Made by a program: the position numbers and the translations under genes | Assembly (NCBI RefSeq): GCF_039523795.1 | Contig: NZ_BAAAFZ010000008.1 | Location: forward strand, 62,001-126,000 | Direction of reading: 5' to 3' | DNA length: 64,000 nucleotides | From: Craurococcus roseus | GTDB taxonomy: Bacteria > Pseudomonadota > Alphaproteobacteria > Acetobacterales > Acetobacteraceae | In this document: one piece after another, positions 62,616 to 64,000 of the stretch | Layout of the letters: every line of letters starts with the position of its first letter | How positions within the stretch are numbered: the first letter of the stretch is position 1 | Notes under the pieces: generated by a model | Told to the model about the DNA's origin: nothing | Databases searched by the model: none | The model's input: the letters and a program-made list of their open reading frames with translations, nothing else

Positions 62616-62643
62616 GGACGCGGCGGACCGGCCGGCACCGGGC

Positions 62644-62950
62644 CTAGTTGATGGCCCGCGGCCCCTTCTGCCACGCCAGCGCCAGGGGCACGCGCTTCAC
62701 CGGCGGGTAGCTCGGCGGCCCGCCCGCGGCGCCGTCCACCCACTGCGCCAGCACCGGGCGGCCCTGGCACCCCTCGCAGCGGAACCGCTCCAAACAGCCG
62801 GGGCACCCGGGCCCGCGCCCCGTGGCGCTTCGCCAGCAGCTTGTGCGGGATGGTCGCGGAGCGCCCGCAGCCGCAGCGCAGTTCCAACCACCAAGCCGCG
62901 TCAACGAGGTCCAGGGTGGCGTCGGGCACGAAGGGCAGGTCGTCCGGCAC
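62644..62950 (-). pseudogene. Zinc-ribbon-like protein, frameshifted
   Basis: From GTG 62950 the frame reads VPDDLPFVPDATLDLVDAAW and WLELRCGCGRSATIPHKLLA. Near 62792-62794 one extra A (CCAAACAG) shifts the frame, after which the homologous-looking end continues in another frame: CLERFRCEGCQGRPVLAQWV and PVKRVPLALAWQKGPRAIN. Two Cys pairs (RCGC and RCEGC) suggest a treble/zinc-ribbon fold. A true mutation or a sequencing error cannot be separated. Confidence 0.55.
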
Positions 62951-63073
62951 GGTGGCGCACTCCCGCAATTGGTGACGGGGGCGGAGCGTGTCTTAGAACA
63001 TATGGGGAACAAAATCGCGTCCAGGTGAGGGCCGGCGCATGGTATTCAGCCGCATGGTTGAGAGCGCGGCGCG

Positions 63074-63322
63074 ATGAAGGTCTATGTGGACGAAGGCGGC
63101 GAGCGGCGGTTGATCGGGCGGGCGGACGTGCCGGAGGGGTGCGGCCCGGTGTTCGAGGCGCCGCTGTTCGGCGCCGCGTCCACCATCGCGGAAGCGTTTA
63201 CGGTCGGCGCCGTCACGCACCTGCCGGAAGGCGGCGGCGCCCCGGTGGTGGAGCGGGCCGTGCTGGCAGCGCCGGGGCAACTCGTTGACTTGATGACGGG
63301 GTGGCAGCCGCTCGCGTCCTGA
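63074..63322 (+). CDS. Small protein of unknown function, 82 residues
   Basis: It begins MKVYVDEGGERRLIGRADVP, continues GCGPVFEAPLFGAASTIAE and FTVGAVTHLPEGG, ends LMTGWQPLAS. The length and even strand pattern suggest a small beta-rich domain. I recall similar orphan proteins in related bacteria but no function. Frame and codon use are typical of real genes in this DNA. Confidence 0.6.
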   Translation: MKVYVDEGGERRLIGRADVPEGCGPVFEAPLFGAASTIAEAFTVGAVTHLPEGGGAPVVERAVLAAPGQLVDLMTGWQPLAS

Positions 63323-63359
63323 GCGCCCGGCGCCGGCGAGCACGAGGGAGGCGCTTGAT

Positions 63360-63503
63360 TCATTCCAAGCCGGACCACAGGGCGATGCCGGCACCGACGA
63401 ACGCGCCCGCCAAGGAGGCCACGGCCGCCCAGTGCAGCGCCGCCACCGCCAGCACCGCCGCCCGGCCGCCGCGGGCCGCATCGCCTTCCCGCCGGTCCGC
63501 CAT
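63360..63503 (-). CDS. Small single-helix membrane protein (47 residues)
   Basis: ATG 63503 gives MADRREGDAARGGRAAVLAV, a basic N-region then one long helix to ALWSGLE. A frameshifted relative lies at 60648-60772. Function unknown. Confidence 0.55.
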   Translation of the reverse strand: MADRREGDAARGGRAAVLAVAALHWAAVASLAGAFVGAGIALWSGLE

Positions 63504-63640
63504 ACCGCCTCTCCGCCTCGCTTTCCGCCCAGTGTGCCGCATCGCCGGTGACACCGGCTAGGCGGGCGGCTCTCACATGACAGTTCCAATTTGCGCTTTT
63601 CGTCTGCTAAATGGAACGATCTCAGCCGGACCTTGGTCGC

Positions 63641-64000
63641 ATGCCGACGCCCTCCATCCGCGACACCGTCGCCTTCGTCCGCTCGGCCCACGCCGGCGCC
63701 GCCGTGGACGGCAAGCCGCGCTGGGTGCGGGCGCTGGAGGTGATGGCCCTGCTGCCGCAGGTGCTGCCCGGCATCCAGGTGATCCACGCCGACCGGCAGG
63801 TGGCGCTGCTGCGCGACGTGCTGGAAGCCACCGCCGCGACCGAGCGGGACCTGCTGCGGGCCGGCTTCCCCGAACCGGTGCTGGAGGGCGTGGTGCGCCT
63901 GTCGCGCTTCGACGCCGGCCTCCCCTACCTGGACCACCTGCGCGCGGTGGCCGCCTCGCGCGACCTGTCCGCCATGCGCGCCGCCATGGCGGACCTGCTG
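63641..64000 (+). CDS. HD-domain-like protein with degenerate metal site (cut by window edge)
   Basis: Open to the edge; ATG 63641, or ATG 63611 in frame. The text reads IRDTVAFVRSAHAGAAVDGK, RQVALLRDVLEATAATERDL, RAGFPEPVLEGVVRLSRFDA and GLPYLDHLRAVAASRDL. This is the layout of RelA/SpoT-type HD domains, which have AALLHDVVEDT at the second site. Here LHD is LRD and the ED acidic pair is EA, so the usual manganese site is missing. The AT-rich stretch before 63611 may hold the promoter. Confidence 0.6.
   Translation, partial: MPTPSIRDTVAFVRSAHAGAAVDGKPRWVRALEVMALLPQVLPGIQVIHADRQVALLRDVLEATAATERDLLRAGFPEPVLEGVVRLSRFDAGLPYLDHLRAVAASRDLSAMRAAMADLL

Overview
The window is GC-rich (roughly 70 percent or more by eye) chromosomal DNA from an alphaproteobacterium, most likely an Acetobacteraceae member of the Roseomonas type. 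This is inferred from Bug-type solute receptors, HWE histidine kinases, a fused shikimate kinase/3-dehydroquinate synthase, and a mixture of heterocycle-catabolic and acyl-CoA genes. Two tRNA genes, three insertion-sequence traces and one 16-base assembly gap are present.

Layout. 0-5 kb (minus): an operon of a CE4 deacetylase, hydantoinase subunits A and B, and the start of a GTP cyclohydrolase II-like gene at the edge. 5-11.4 kb (plus): a solute receptor, a complete ABC importer and an amidohydrolase. Together these look like uptake and ring opening of cyclic amides or N-heterocycles. 11.4-15.2 kb (minus): PAP2 phosphatase, MFS exporter, orphan Vsr endonuclease, accA. 15.8-19.7 kb: two tiny membrane proteins, xerD, aroK-aroB fusion, pncA. 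19.7-27.9 kb: histidine kinase, amino-acid oxidase-like enzyme, rfbA, Bug receptor, SDR, nitronate monooxygenase, M48 lipoprotein protease. 28.8-32.6 kb: putA. 32.6-38.8 kb: a duplicated phospholipid-type set (EEP, PLD, EEP, PLD, TVP38) with an internally deleted Bug gene between. 38.8-45 kb: DUF7002-like gene, tRNA-Ser, HWE kinase, decayed IS5 transposase, DUF2147, DUF6496, ohr. 45.1-48.1 kb (minus): enoyl-CoA hydratase with two acyl-CoA dehydrogenases. 48.2-54.5 kb (plus): a translationally coupled cluster of molybdenum hydroxylase large subunit, 2-hydroxyacid dehydrogenase, dihydropyrimidinase, a small unknown protein and a COG0523 GTPase, followed by tRNA-Lys.

54.5-57.9 kb holds the most striking feature. 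A 2.87-kb unit is bounded by 18-bp imperfect inverted ends and CTAG on both sides. It carries an IS5-type transposase plus a beta-propeller gene and a small secreted-protein gene. Removing it joins the flanks in frame into an intact-looking signal peptide and mature protein, so the unit interrupts a secreted-protein gene. It looks like an IS with passenger genes.

58-64 kb is accessory DNA: an HWE kinase, a frameshifted duplicate of a small membrane protein, an IS1595-like scrap, two paralogous small proteins flanking a receiver-only response regulator, a frameshifted zinc-ribbon gene, and at the edge the start of an HD-like protein lacking the usual HD residues.

All functional calls come from reading motifs and protein context by eye; no database search was run.
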